Under the pieces are notes generated by a model that had not been told where the DNA came from, did no database searches, and worked only from the letters and a program-made list of their open reading frames with translations. DNA of 64,000 bases. Source: Begonia masoniana (taxonomy: Eukaryota > Streptophyta > Magnoliopsida > Cucurbitales > Begoniaceae). The position numbers and the translations under genes are program-made. This document shows positions 50,507 through 62,362 of the stretch, one piece after another (the stretch's first letter is position 1; each line of letters begins with the position of its first letter). The stretch covers positions 25,513,432 through 25,577,431 of the forward strand of contig CM039509.1 of assembly GCA_022432975.1 (NCBI GenBank), read 5' to 3'.

Positions 50507-52866
50507 TGTCACAACCCTTACCCGTATCCTAGTAATTTTTTTTTTTTTTTAATACACATTTACTCTAACTGTACATAGGGCGGAATCTAAATCGAAGTCG
50601 AAATCGGAATTGAGATTGAAGTTCGTTTAGTAAATCATTTGAAACAATTACCAAAACAAATAAACTTAAACAATTAAATCAATTACTTAATAAAAGAAAA
50701 CAATTAAATAAAACATTTTTTTTTTAAGTGGGCCAAAAAGAGACAGAACGGGTGGCGATCACTCGCCACAAAACTGGCGAGTAATCGCCACCAGGCGATT
50801 GCTCCTGGCGAGCAATCGCCATTAGGCGATTGCCTAATTCTGCTGGCAATCGCTTCTCCAGCGATTGCCAGACAGAGGGGGAGGCGAGCAATCGCCATGC
50901 TCTCTGGATTTCTCCAGAGAGCACGGTGATCCCCCTCCCCTTTTCTTCTTTTCTTCCTTCCATTTCTTCATCTTTCGCCCTGCACTCCCCATTTCTAACA
51001 CAAGACACACAACACTCAACACTCAACCCTCAACACTCAACACTCAACACAATTATACATACATCCCATAAAACATACTTCAAACATGACATTTACCCAA
51101 ACACTTAAACCGACCCCATTTACTTTAAACGTAATCAAGTTTCATAAAAATGAACCGCGTGGTTCCGTTTAAAAGTTTAACATTCCTTCCTGTTTGAAAA
51201 ATATCAAAATGCAACAAAATACAATATATTTTCCATTCAGTCACCAAACATCCTAAAACGTATCAAAATCTACGATAAATCTATCCAATCCCTAATTAAC
51301 CCAAACATTTCCAAAACTCTCAAAAGTCATCTAACCATGAGTTAACCAGCCCTGCCAAAACACGCTCCGCCGCCACGAGCTCCGTCCACCGACCGACTAC
51401 ACTTGATCATCGTAGGGAGGTTCCTCACCTTCGTTCTCGTCACCTACATCATACGATAAATACATTAAGCCTAATGCTTAGTAAGGAGCGTACTAAACAT
51501 AACATTACATATATGCATGACATTTGTAAAACAGTTTTGTTTCGTTTTCTTTTCGTTAAACCATTTTCTTGCCCCGTGAGAATCATAACTTGCCCCGTGA
51601 GAAACATAACTTGCCCCGTGAGAAACACATGACTTGTCCCGTGAGAAACATAACTTGCCCCGTGAGAAACACATGACTTGCCCCGTGAGAAACACATGAC
51701 TTGCCCCGTGAGAAATCATACATCTTATCCCGTGAGAAACATACATCGTTCGGAATTCATGATCGTTCTTTAATTTGACGTTACATAAAACATGCTCATA
51801 AATAGTTCGTATGCACTTTAATAAAACATGATGCATGAAGAGAGACATACGTATAAGTACCTATCGAACGACCACTAACTAATCACTAAGGCACTACTTA
51901 AGCTACCCGTCTTACCACCAACCCCTATAACTACCTAATTTCATCACAACCATCATTATCAACATTGTTACGACGTAGGGCCTTAGTGGCCGGAAACCTA
52001 ACACTCACTTACCGGCGTCCTAGATATGTCGAGCACCGTCCGTTGAGCTTGGGTTACCTAGGGCATTCAACAACACATCATTAATATCGACTCTCAAACA
52101 TCAGATCTGACAAATTGACTTCTCGAGCTAGGACAAATTCTTCTAAAACTCCAACTCACTTCATTCGGGCATTTCGTCGAGCACATTGTACTCACTAACT
52201 TCAAAGACTCCATTAATGGTGTTTTACCACCTCCAACAACCAACACAAAACCTTAAACTTCAACCCACACCATTAATTTACTCCAACAACCTCCATAATC
52301 ACTAATAAATCATCAATGAGTAAGAAATTAACAACCCTATCGATTTCTAACGAAAATCCCTAAATTTCTTCACAAACCCTAACCCAAAATCACTCCAAAA
52401 ATGACTACCAACTTAACTAAAGCATAGAGCTTACTTGGAGGGTTGATTTGTTGAAGAAACTTGAAGGAAAACTGCCAAGAACGGAAGAGTAAATCGACGT
52501 TGGAGGTTTGGCGATGGAGGAGAAGAAAAAGTCGCGAGGGAGAGGAGGAATCGTGGAGGAGATGAAAAGTGAGAGAAGTGAATAGAGGGTTTTCCTATTT
52601 TAAGTCAATTTTTACTTAACAATTTACCTAAATGCCCTTTTCATTATCTCTTTGCTTATACTCTTTAATTAACCCATAAACTTGTTTCTCCAAATTATTT
52701 TATTTCACCAAATATTCCTATTTATTCCTAGGGTTCCTACGAAACTTCCCGTTGGCCATTTGGACTTAATTTATTATTTCCACGAATTAAAACTCTACAA
52801 CGCTTAAATATTTAAAACTCGAAACTTATGGCTCAATTCCTTAAAACGAAATTTCCAGGCGTTACA
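50507..52866 (-). mobile_element. Solo LTR H (divergent family B relative)
   Basis: Target duplication GACGT (50502-50506, 52867-52871), inside copia E reverse transcriptase. Plus strand TGTCACAACCCTTACC...CAGGCGTTACA, 2360 bp. Exon 2 lies near 52060-52016 and has one in-frame stop. The tail exon is 51443-51397 (peptide GDENEGEEPPYDDQV, stop). Word array of GGCGATTGC / GCGAGCAATCGCC at 50750-50900, with the CTCTCTGG...CCAGAGAG hairpin at 50900-50926. Confidence 0.92.
51568..51749 (-). repeat. CTTGCCCCGTGAGAAACA tandem repeat
   Basis: Eight units of 21-24 bp inside LTR H, in the proposed intron 2. Frames running through it are repeat artefacts. Confidence 0.88.
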
Positions 52867-53391
52867 GACGTACTTATTGTATGTCTTTATGTAGATGATT
52901 TGGTTTATACAAGCAGTAACACCTCTTTGATTGTTGAATTCAAAGAGTGAGTTTGATATGACTAGTATGAGATTGATGAGCTATTTTCTAGGTTTAGAAG
53001 TATAACAATGTGTTACTGGCATTTTTGTTTGTCAAAAGAAATATGTGAAAGATCTCTTTCAAAAGTTTAAGTTGCAAGACTTTAATCCCAAGAAGACTCT
53101 ATTGCCACAAATAAAAAATTCAGTATTGAAGAAGAAGAAGAAAGAGCTGAAGCAAGTATCTACTGAAGTTTGATTGGAAGCTTGTTCTACCTTACCAACA
53201 CATGACCTGATATACTACACGCTTCAAGTCTTTTGTCAAGATTTATGCAAAATCCAAGTAAGGTGCACTATGGAGCAACAAAAAGAGTCTTGAGATACTT
53301 AAAGGAAACAAATGTTAGCTTAAACTATGTTTTTGATGATAACGATTAATGTGGTATATATAAATAGAAAATGATTATAAGAAATGAAAGA
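52867..53391 (+). pseudogene. Copia E: reverse transcriptase with YVDD
   Basis: Directly after the GACGT duplication the frame gives LIVCLYVDDLVYTS (about 52875-52915). SLIGSLFYLTN and DILHASSLLSRFMQNPS (about 53165-53260) follow, and then RVLRYLKET (about 53290). Stops are present. Copia LTR J interrupts it near 53392. Confidence 0.85.
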
Positions 53392-53566
53392 TGTTAAGAT
53401 TTTTAGTATCTGTTTGGGAATGCCCTTTAAAAAGGGTATTGTGTTTTCTAACGAATTTGGTTAAGTGTTGGTAGTCGAGTCTGGTGCATACAACATGGTA
53501 AAGGAACATCGACCGAATCAGAGCAGACTTGAAGAACATAATCTAGATTCTAAAGTCGTCCGATAT

Positions 53567-53745
53567 CAACATCGTCAAGACTTAGAAGACAACAGAAAGC
53601 TTTGTAGTCCAAAATTAACATTGTCCAGACTTTTGTCGTCCGAAATCAACATCGTCCAGACTTAGAAGACAACAGAAAGATTTGTCATCCGAAATCAACA
53701 TCGTCCAGACTTAGAAGGCAACAGAAAGCTTTGTCTTCCAGATTC
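53567..53745 (+). repeat. Tandem repeat with GTCGTCCGAAATCAACATCG in LTR J
   Basis: Three to four units built from AACATCGTCCAGACTTAGAA and GACAACAGAAAGCTTTGTC, with partial units between. Confidence 0.8.
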
Positions 53746-55374
53746 TATAATCGTTCGAAATCCACGTCCACCAGATACTAAAGACAATAGTCGTCCAAAT
53801 GAATAACATCAACCGAATCAAGACTTCTAACATCATCTGAATCAAGAAGTCTTCCGCCACGAGTGATAGCGACTCCAGATATCAACGGCTAGTTTTCTGT
53901 GTACGGATGCTCTCCAACGGTCATATTTTTGAACAGAAACAAAGAGCCCTCTGAATGAGTAGCTGATTACAGACGCCAGTATAAAAAGAAGAACTGTAGC
54001 TCGAGAGAAGATGTAATATCCGGCCTATACGGAATTTTATATTATAATATATATTGGCATTTTTGTAAATATGTCAAATCAATCTCGTTTTACGAAAAGA
54101 AAACGTTAATGAGATCCTAGCGATTAATAGGAATTTTAAGAAATTTACGGGATTTTTCAGAGTAATAACTTTATATTCCGAGTAATTAAGTTTCTCGTAA
54201 TATAAAGGACGTTGTAGTAAAAAATAGTAAACAAGGTCTGATTTGCAAACGGATAGTTTTAATAAATCCCAAATAATAAGTTGGACTTATTGGTGAAATA
54301 AGAAAATTTGGAGAAACCAAATAGTTGGCCGATTCATGAAACGAAGGATGAAACGAATATAAAATATGTACTAAGGGTAAAATGGTAATTTGCAAAGTCA
54401 ATTTTATATTAAAACTCAAATCTCTCTTCTCCTTCACCATTTCACGCAAGAGCCATTTCTTCTTCTTTCCTTCTCGACATCCAACCTCCGTTTTTCCTCC
54501 GTTCGATCCGTTTTCTTCGCGTTTTCTCCTCCAGTCGACGCTCTAGGTATGGATCTATAGTTTTAGAACGTTTATTTCGAGTTTTACGGAGTTTGAACAA
54601 TTAGGGTTTCGTTTAGGTTTCGTTTTAAAATCGCGATTTATAGTCCGAAATTGTTAGGTTTGCCGTAATTAAGGATATAGTGAATGTATTGGACGTTATT
54701 GGACGAATTTAATTGATTTAGGACAGATGTTAAAATTTGAGAATTTTCGGGTTTTAGGGAAAAACTCGTAAATTATAGTTTCAAGGTATCAATCGTAAAT
54801 TGTTCATCGATATACTTCGAATAATTAAGTTAGAAGTTTTAAGAAATTCTTTAGTTAAGGTTTTGTTAATTTGGACGTTTAGAAGCTTAAATTGTTTTAA
54901 CATCGACCGTTGTGTTTTGCCTCAGACAAACAACGCTCGTGGACGGAGCTTGAGCTACTTTGCACACGAGGTAAGTTCTCGTGACTTTCTCTGACCGATT
55001 GGTCTACACCGTACATCGAGGTCGTCTCGAGGAGTTTTGGTGACGCGTTTATTTACTCGCTTTGGTTGGGTAGTTAGGGTTCGATTGTCTTATAGATTGA
55101 TTGTTGTGTTTTGATGGTATGCTCTGTACGTACATTTACTTTCTGTAATACTGAACTGTTCATGCATCACGTGTTTTAAAAGAACATAGAAAATGAATTT
55201 CCGCATGATGTTTTAAAGAAAATGGCGATGTGGCCTGGAGAGGGGCATGGCCTATTGTGGAGACCGATTACGGGTTTGTCACAATACCACATCTATTGCA
55301 TACTCATACAGTTATACAGTTACAGGTCATGCGAGATGGGGCTCAGGCACGGCTGTACGAGTTGTAAGCGTGTA

Positions 55375-55399
55375 CCCCCCCCCCCCCCCCCCCCCCCCC
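55375..55399 (+). repeat. Run of 25 C
   Basis: At the matching place in LTR B1 (about 7646) only six C occur before a T. The run is an expansion inside the proposed intron 2 of LTR B2. Confidence 0.9.
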
Positions 55400-56459
55400 G
55401 TCTAGCTGGAAAGAGTAGTCCGACCGCTGGATGTGCTCTCTCCGGTTAGGAGGCTGAGATCTCGGTGACACCCACAGAGTAAAGATAAAGAAAATGCTGT
55501 ATGATTTCTGAACTCATATGCATAGCATGCATGTATATTTACTAGAGCTTGCTAAGATTTTTATCTCATAGGTGTCTGTATGGTGTAGGTGATTACGAGG
55601 AAACAGATGAGGATGAGATCCCTCCACCTGAGGAGTGATCCAGTTGACGGAGGATGGTTGCGGTGGTGTGCTGGCGCAGTCGACGCTTACCTGACCCGTG
55701 GGGATGTATGTATAGGTTTTGGAGTTTTTGGGATGTTTTGGGATGATGGTTATATAGATATTTTAGGATGCTTGGTTCTGGTAGTTGATAGGTTTACGTT
55801 TTGAGGTTTTAAACGTTTTGAAAACTTATATTTATAAACTGCTTGGACGTTTTAAATCAGGAGGAAAAGTATAGTTTTAAATGTATCCACGCAGTTTGAT
55901 TTATGAAATTCGGTTACGCGTTTCAAGTATTTTGAGTCGGTTTTGGGTTGGCAACAGGGAGGATGTATGTATTTCGGAGTTTAATGTTAATGTGAAGTGT
56001 GTGGTGTATAGGGTATTTCAAGGGAAAGGGAGGTATTTGATGTTTTGCTCTCTGGAATTTCAGATTTCAGAGAGCACTTGTAAGATTAACGAAATAGAAA
56101 GATGAGAGAAAGGAGGAGATTTGGCGCTGTCGGCGAGCGATCGCTGCAAGGTGCAGCGATCGATCGTTGCGATTGCTGCAATGTGCAGAGATCAAGCGCT
56201 GCATTATGCAGCGATCGAGCGCTGCAATCGATCGCTGATGCAGCGATCGATCGCTGCTCTCCCTCCTCGGGTAGAAAGCTGATTCTGCCCTCCCGATTCT
56301 GATTTAATTTTAAATTCTTTTGTTAAATGTTTTAAGTTTTTATTTAATTAGTTTTATGTTTGTTTTAAAAGGTTTAAAGGTTAGATTTCAAGTCCGATTT
56401 CGATTCCGATTTCGATTTCGGTTTAGGTTCCGCTTAGAGTTTATTTAAAGTATAGAGAT

Positions 56460-56462
<3 letters not shown>

Positions 56463-56533
<71 letters not shown>
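56463..56533. repeat. (AT)n microsatellite
   Basis: About 35 AT units near the 3' end of LTR B2. Confidence 0.95.
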
Positions 56534-56534
<1 letters not shown>

Positions 56535-56888
56535 GGGAAATTGGGTACAGTATTAGGGTCGTCACAGAAGAACTTTTACGAATTTGATAAATTTTTCCTC
56601 ACAACTCTCGCGAGCTCATACGCCTGTAATACTCTTCCATATTCTACACCTCTCTACTCTTAAACTTGTGATTTAGCTTTTGAGAGAGTGTAGTTCTGCG
56701 CTATACTATTCAAACTTGTAAAAAAAAAAAAAAAAAAACTAAAGGCAGTGGATTGACGCCCGTGAAGTTCAATCCAGAATTGTAAGGCTGTAGATCGACG
56801 CTCGTGAAGTTCGATCAAGAAATCTCGTTGAGGAGAAGTTAAGGATCTTCAAGGGGGAAAACCTTGAAGCGTGAACGTAGGCAAGATT

Positions 56889-59553
56889 TGTAACGACCCC
56901 AACGGAATCGCCACACAAATTCATTACTTGATCTCTTAATCATTTGATTCTTGCTTCCATACACTTTATTCATTATAGTGTTAATATTATTCCCTCTTTA
57001 TTTTCTCTTTTCTCTTTTCTTTTTTTTTTAAAACATCTCTTGATCTGCATCCACCGATAGAGTTATAGACTCACATCGACCGATGGTCACGTGTCCGCCA
57101 CGCGACACATCTGATCTCAACCAGCAATAGACATCCGCCGGTGGTCACGGGCATTGCACGTGCCTAATTAAAGACATCGCCCGGTCCCGAACATTCTCTA
57201 CTAGATGTTCATATTTACCCTACATTGACCGGTGGACATGTGTGCTTCACGTGACCGATTTAAAACATTTCCTGACTTTAAACAATAAGAAAATGCTCAC
57301 ATCATCCGGTCACTAGACGACAATTTAACATCTACATCATCCGGTGAAGAATTACACTTCATCCACCGAACACTAAACGACAAAATACCATTTACATCAT
57401 CCGGCGAAGAAATATGCTTCATCCACCGAACGCTAGACGACAAAATAACATTCCCAGCATCCAGTGAAGAAATACACTTCATCCACCGAACGCTAGACGA
57501 CAAGTTAACATTTACATCATCGGGCGAGGAAACAAACTACATCTTCCGGTGACGTCACCCTGAAGACTCAATCGTTTAACTTTCATCTATTGACATCCGC
57601 TGATGACGTCAGCCGGATGATTGCCTCATCCAGCTTCTATCATACGGCAGTAAAACACTATAATCATCAAACAACTTCATCCGATAGAACATATCACAAC
57701 TCACCCGACCCCTAACTTAGTAACCATAAACCTCAAAGAGTAAAAATCATAAACTCATCCAAAATACGCATAGCAGAAGACTCAAACAAAACAAACCATT
57801 CATTAATCCTTAAAATCGTATTCAGACTCTAAAGACAAGCTCTTCAAATCCAAATCTCATTGTTAAAAGAAATTCTATTCTATTTAGTCATCTGTTCATC
57901 GTAAACTTTTCTGACTTACTATGAGCATAACCAGGGAACTTAATCGCCTATCCAGCCTTGCACTGTCACACTGAGCATCCTCCAGCAACCGAGCTAAGAC
58001 ATCCTCATTAACCTTGAGTTCCTCACCTGAAAACTCGTCACCTACATCATAAGGTTTAAACTATAAGCCTAATGCTTAGTAAGGAATGCAACACTAACAT
58101 GGGTGCATGAATGCATAATTTGGGAAAATCACATGCTCATAAGTCTTTTCTTGTTCATGTCTTTGCTCGTAATCATCATTCATAATCATGAATCATATTC
58201 ATCATTCATAGTCATTGATCATATTCATCATTCATAGCCATTGATCATATTCATCATTCATAGCCTTTGATCATATTCATCATTCATAGTCATTGATCAT
58301 ATTCATCATTCATAGTCATTGATCATATTCATCATTCATAGTCATTGATCATATTCATCATTCATAGTCATTGATCATATTCTTTGTTTAGGTTGTGTGG
58401 ATCAAGAGAGGATTTGTGTCGGTAAAGGGGGTTCGATAGTGAGTTTGATCTTGTTCCCTACTGCGGGTCGTATTCATATGTCCTTCTTTGGACTGTGACA
58501 TACGCCGAACCGCCCCCAACCCTCACTTAATCCACGTTGCATAAATCTTATATATATACATATATACATACATATCTTGTTCATGGAAAACATGCGTTAA
58601 AACATTTTCTTATGTTTGAGGAACATTCATGATGCATGAACATGAGAACTTTTAACTCATCAAACTATGACAAGGATCATACTAGAGCAGACAACTTCAC
58701 ATTCACTAGCAGGTCATCAAATAGTATAACTCACAACATACATGAATCATTCAAGTGCAGACAAGCTCATTATCATAAGGTAAACATTAGACATCTCAAC
58801 CTAGTACTCCCACGATGTAGGGCTCTATTAGCAGGAAATCTTAATACATTCACTTACCTGGTCTCCTTAGCACTTGAGCTCCTTTCTCTTCAAACTTCTT
58901 CACCTAAAACATTTACATTGCAATAGTTAAAACAAAATCCTAATAGTTCTAATCTCAAGTTATCCTAAGATTTAATAGCTAAAGTCATTCCCGAATTCTT
59001 AGTCTAATACTCTGTGCAGTTTGAAATCCAAAACCAAAACAGACTGATTCGATTATCGATAACTCAGAGGTGGTTGTTCTAAATGTCCAGAATCGATTTG
59101 ATAAAAGCATTCCCACTCACAGATTCCAAATGTTCTTACTAATAGTCGGCCATTGGAAAATCCAAAACTCCAATGCCGAGTAGCAAACAGGGCTAACAAG
59201 CTAACAGATAGCTACATTGACTATTGCATACCTCGGGCACAGAGTAGTCGAGTAGTGGCAGAGAAACTGATCGTCGAAGAGGGTATGCTGGAAACAGAGA
59301 GCAAGAGCTTGGGAGAGAAGGAATCGCCGAAAAAGAAGGTGTCGGCTACAGTGGTTCAAGTGAGGTTTAAAACATTTCCTTTTTCTTTATATATTGGTCA
59401 TCACCCTCCATTATTACAACTTTGCCACCCAACCTAGTTTAAATCCACATGAAATTAATTATTCTTGGTATAAGTCCTAAACTGTAAAGATTAAATATTC
59501 ATGATCGTTAATACAGTTAGGAAAATCACCTGGCCGTTAACTCGGGTGTTACA
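56889..59553 (-). mobile_element. Solo LTR, family D (copy D2)
   Basis: Target duplication AGATT (56884-56888, 59554-59558), inside LTR J. Plus strand TGTAACGACCCC...CTCGGGTGTTACA, 2665 bp. It matches element D LTRs inverted. The 26-bp repeat is at about 58177-58385 with more units than in D. Exon 2 and the tail are open, but the tail stop has mutated and the frame continues. CATCCACCGAACGCTAGACG-type words are repeated at 57300-57530. Confidence 0.92.
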
Positions 59554-59739
59554 AGATTGGCCGAACCACATAAAAACTCTCGGTGTCAAATTCTCTATCT
59601 TTACTCTTTAATTTTATTTTGTTTGTGAAATTAGTAAAGTTAAGTGTTTATCCTAATAGAGAAAATCAAGACTTAAATATATAATTAGACGAGAAATTTC
59701 TAATTCACCCCCCTCTTAGACAATCACGGTCCTACAACA

Positions 59740-60204
59740 AACTCATATGGAATTTGGTACTAGAGTAACAATTTAAATTTATATGGTTTTTCTAAGAGTT
59801 ATTGAGCATATTTAGTTGATGATAAAAAAAGTATTACTGGCTTTATTTTCAATCTTAGGTCAAGTGCAATATCATGGAATTCAAGGAAGCAACCTTCCAC
59901 AGCTCTATCAACGTCAGCAGCATGTCAAGCAATATGGTTACAATGGATTATGAAAGATATAAAGGAACAACAAAAGGCAATAACAATTTATTGTGACAAC
60001 CAGTCCATCATTGCCAAGACAAAAAGGGCACATTGATACACGACATCATTTTATTTGAGAATTAGTTGATGATGGAAGTATTCAAATAGTTTATTGTAGC
60101 ACAAATGAACAACAAGCTGACATGTTTACAAAACTACTGTCCTTGGCAAAGTTTGAATATTTTAGGAAATTGATTGGTGTTATAGATTTATGCATTAAGG
60201 GGAA
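59740..60204 (+). pseudogene. Copia E: RNase H end of pol
   Basis: KSITGFIF-like text, then SSAISWNSRKQPSTALSTS (about 59870), YCDNQSI (about 59993) and ADMFTKLL (about 60118), the typical end of copia pol. It is followed by the purine tract and 3' LTR. Stops and frameshifts are present. Confidence 0.85.
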
Positions 60205-60469
60205 TGTTAGAAATAATGTAGAAATTAGCAAGTTTATTTTACATGTCTAGCATTTACTTGGTCAATAAGTTATCCTAGTCTTGTGGATAGTTGACTTGAG
60301 TTTGAGTTATTTTAGGAGATGTGTTTAGTGGGGTTAATAGTGGCTGAAATGTTACTATGTTTTTTAAATCTGATATATATATTTATGTTTATAAAAGTCC
60401 TGTGCGCCATCTTTTTACCTCTCTTGTTTTTATGGTCCAAGAGAGAAGCTTCATGTTATAATCTTAACA
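60205..60469 (+). repeat. Copia E 3' LTR
   Basis: 265 bp. It follows the purine tract and aligns with 30136-30502. Confidence 0.85.
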
Positions 60470-60490
60470 ATGCACAGTGGTCTACAATAT

Positions 60491-60529
<39 letters not shown>

Positions 60530-62362
60530 TATTAATCTCGACATATCATGTAACGCTCCGTAGCACACTTTTTCTACTTTATTTTTTCTTTAAAAGAGTT
60601 CACTTAAAATTTAGAAATCAATTAATTGAAAACGTATAGAATAATTCTTAAAATCTATAAGTGTTCATTAAAAATCAACGATCTCAAATGGTCATTTGAA
60701 AACAATACTTAATTAATTCATCCATAAAAATAACGAAATAATAATTGATAGAAAATATTTTTTAACTCAAATAGATATAGAATGTTAGTTTTTCTCTTCA
60801 TAGCCTCCAAATCGCTATTCGCATTAATACCATGTAACCTTGCCATGAAAGTACCTCTTCAATTGCATCTTTCATTCGTTTATTTCATTGTGTATATAAT
60901 AAAATTTCTCACCTACATCATAAAGTTCAAACTATGAGTCTAACGCTCAGTAAGAGATACATAAACTATCATGAACACGTATGCATATGCAATTTTTGTG
61001 AAAATAGTCTTATTGTAGTTCTTTCTCACAAGGTCTTTTATTATTGCTTTAGTTTCGATATACAGTCCATTTGTTGGAGGTAATTCAGTCTAGGGAAGCG
61101 AGAAAACACCTCATGATCCCGTCATATAGAACAACCAACTCGTAATCGCGCCTCACAACAAAAGTTACGTTTATTCAACCATTCTCTCATCTTTTCGTAT
61201 TTCTATCTGTCTTTTCCTTTTATCTTTCTTTTTTTGTTTCTTTGTTCTCTTTAAATCTTTCTTAACATAAATTATTTTTCATGATGCATGAGTCATACAT
61301 AAACATACGATAAAAAAACATAGCATATCCTCGAGTAAATTCATCTGTTCTTTTTATTCGATCATAGCTTACTACGTACTATAAAAACATCAATATTTCT
61401 ACATCTATTAAATCAGCAAACGAAACATATCCTCGAGTGACATCATCATCAATATAATTATATAATCTAACAAACATAACAATAAAAAGTTTATACTATA
61501 ATTGTAAAATTCGAGAATTTTAAAATTTTACAAACAAAATTTTCACATTTTTTTGGGGTCAATACGTCAAGTTTGACTCAAATTGTCGTTATTCGTCGGC
61601 ATTTGGCCACATGTATTTTTCTTCGGTAAATCGGTCAAGGTAATGACTTGGTTTGACTATGGGTTGAATTTTTAAATTTCGTGCCTTGAAGTTAATCATC
61701 TTTCGGTGTAACCGAATCTGCCTATTTGTCTTGTTCGGGTGGATTGTCCTCTTTTAAAAACTTGTGCTCATCAGTCGAATGTTACTATTTTATTCGACAC
61801 GTTCGAATTGTTACGTGTCGGCATGGGGCCTCGTCACGATTTAAGGGAGTTAATGTCATTATATTATTATACTATTTTATTACTTTAAATAATATAATTT
61901 AATTTAAAATAATTTTTAAATAAAAAGAAAATAAAAGAAGAAAAGAAGGGTTAAGAAACCCTTCTATTCTTCTAGTGCCCCACAACAGAAAGGAAAGAGA
62001 GCGAGACAAAGAAAGCCAATCAAACTCCAATCATCGTGTTTTTGGTGTCAAAACGTACTCCTCGTTAAACCCTACAACTTTTGTGAAGGAGTTTCTTTGG
62101 GTAAGATGATTTCTGCTCATTTTCCTCCATCGACTTCTGGTTTTTTTCTCGAGTCGTCTTTCACCGATACCTTTGTTTTGCTCGCTATTTATGGTATGTT
62201 TAGATTGGATTTGGTGTGGAGGTCATGTTGCGGCTGAAATCGGGGTTGGGATCAGCCAGAAAAGACAGGAAACCGCTGGCTGAAATCGCACCACCGATGG
62301 GAGCTGCGATGTGGTATGGGTTGGGCCTTGCCCCGTCCCAGACCAGGCCTTGACCCCAAGGC
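60470..62362. other. AT-rich region, possible decayed LTR at 60549-61850
   Basis: It has a (GA)n run at 60492-60528. TGTAACGCTCC at 60549, CACCTACATCATAAAG...TAACGCTCAGTAAG near 60912 and ATGATGCATGA near 61282 match, on the minus strand, the tail splice site, branch-like box and RY box of the long LTRs. That suggests a decayed relative, but I could not find its other end. The rest, to 62362, holds no gene I recognise. Confidence 0.35.

Larger units (their letters stand above)
54012..56566 (+). mobile_element. Solo LTR, family B (copy B2)
   Basis: Target duplication GAAGA (54007-54011, 56567-56571). 2555 bp, TGTAATATCCGG...GGGTCGTCACA. The leader ends CTCTAG|GTATGG at 54546, exon 2 is 54926-54970 (45 nt) and the tail 55589-55638 (peptide GDYEETDEDEIPPPEE, one codon longer than elsewhere). 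Word array with GCAGCGATCGATCGCTGC at 56110-56262; hairpin GCTCTCTGGAATTTCAGATTTCAGAGAGC at 56048-56076. Confidence 0.93.
53392..59739 (+). mobile_element. Solo LTR J, copia type, interrupted twice
   Basis: It begins TGTTAAGATTTT and ends CACCCCCCTCTTAG...GGTCCTACAACA, a common ending of SIRE/Maximus-like copia LTRs. Its own DNA is 53392-54011, 56572-56888 and 59559-59739 (about 1.1 kb). A TATA-like GTATAAAAAG is near 53982. An A-run is at about 56720-56738. No target duplication was recognised, so both ends are approximate. It separates reverse transcriptase from RNase H of copia E. Confidence 0.7.
30136..60469 (+). mobile_element. Copia element E, degraded and expanded by nested insertions
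   Basis: 5' LTR 30136-30502 (TGTTAGAATTA ... ATCTTAACA) and 3' LTR 60205-60469 share blocks such as TCTAGCATTTACTTGGTCAA and GGAGATGTGTTTAGTGG. A purine tract AAGGGGAA lies at 60197-60204. The internal coding order gag, protease, integrase, reverse transcriptase, RNase H is that of Ty1/copia. Four insertions cut it: F, G, H and J. A clean target duplication was not found (AGCAT versus ATGCA). The LTRs differ by a block of about 75-100 bp and a 22-bp duplication, so it is old. Confidence 0.9.

Noticed and set aside
51471..51848. 125-codon frame with repeated FLTGQVMCFSRGK-like text
   Set aside because: It is the translation of the 21-24 bp tandem repeat in LTR H.
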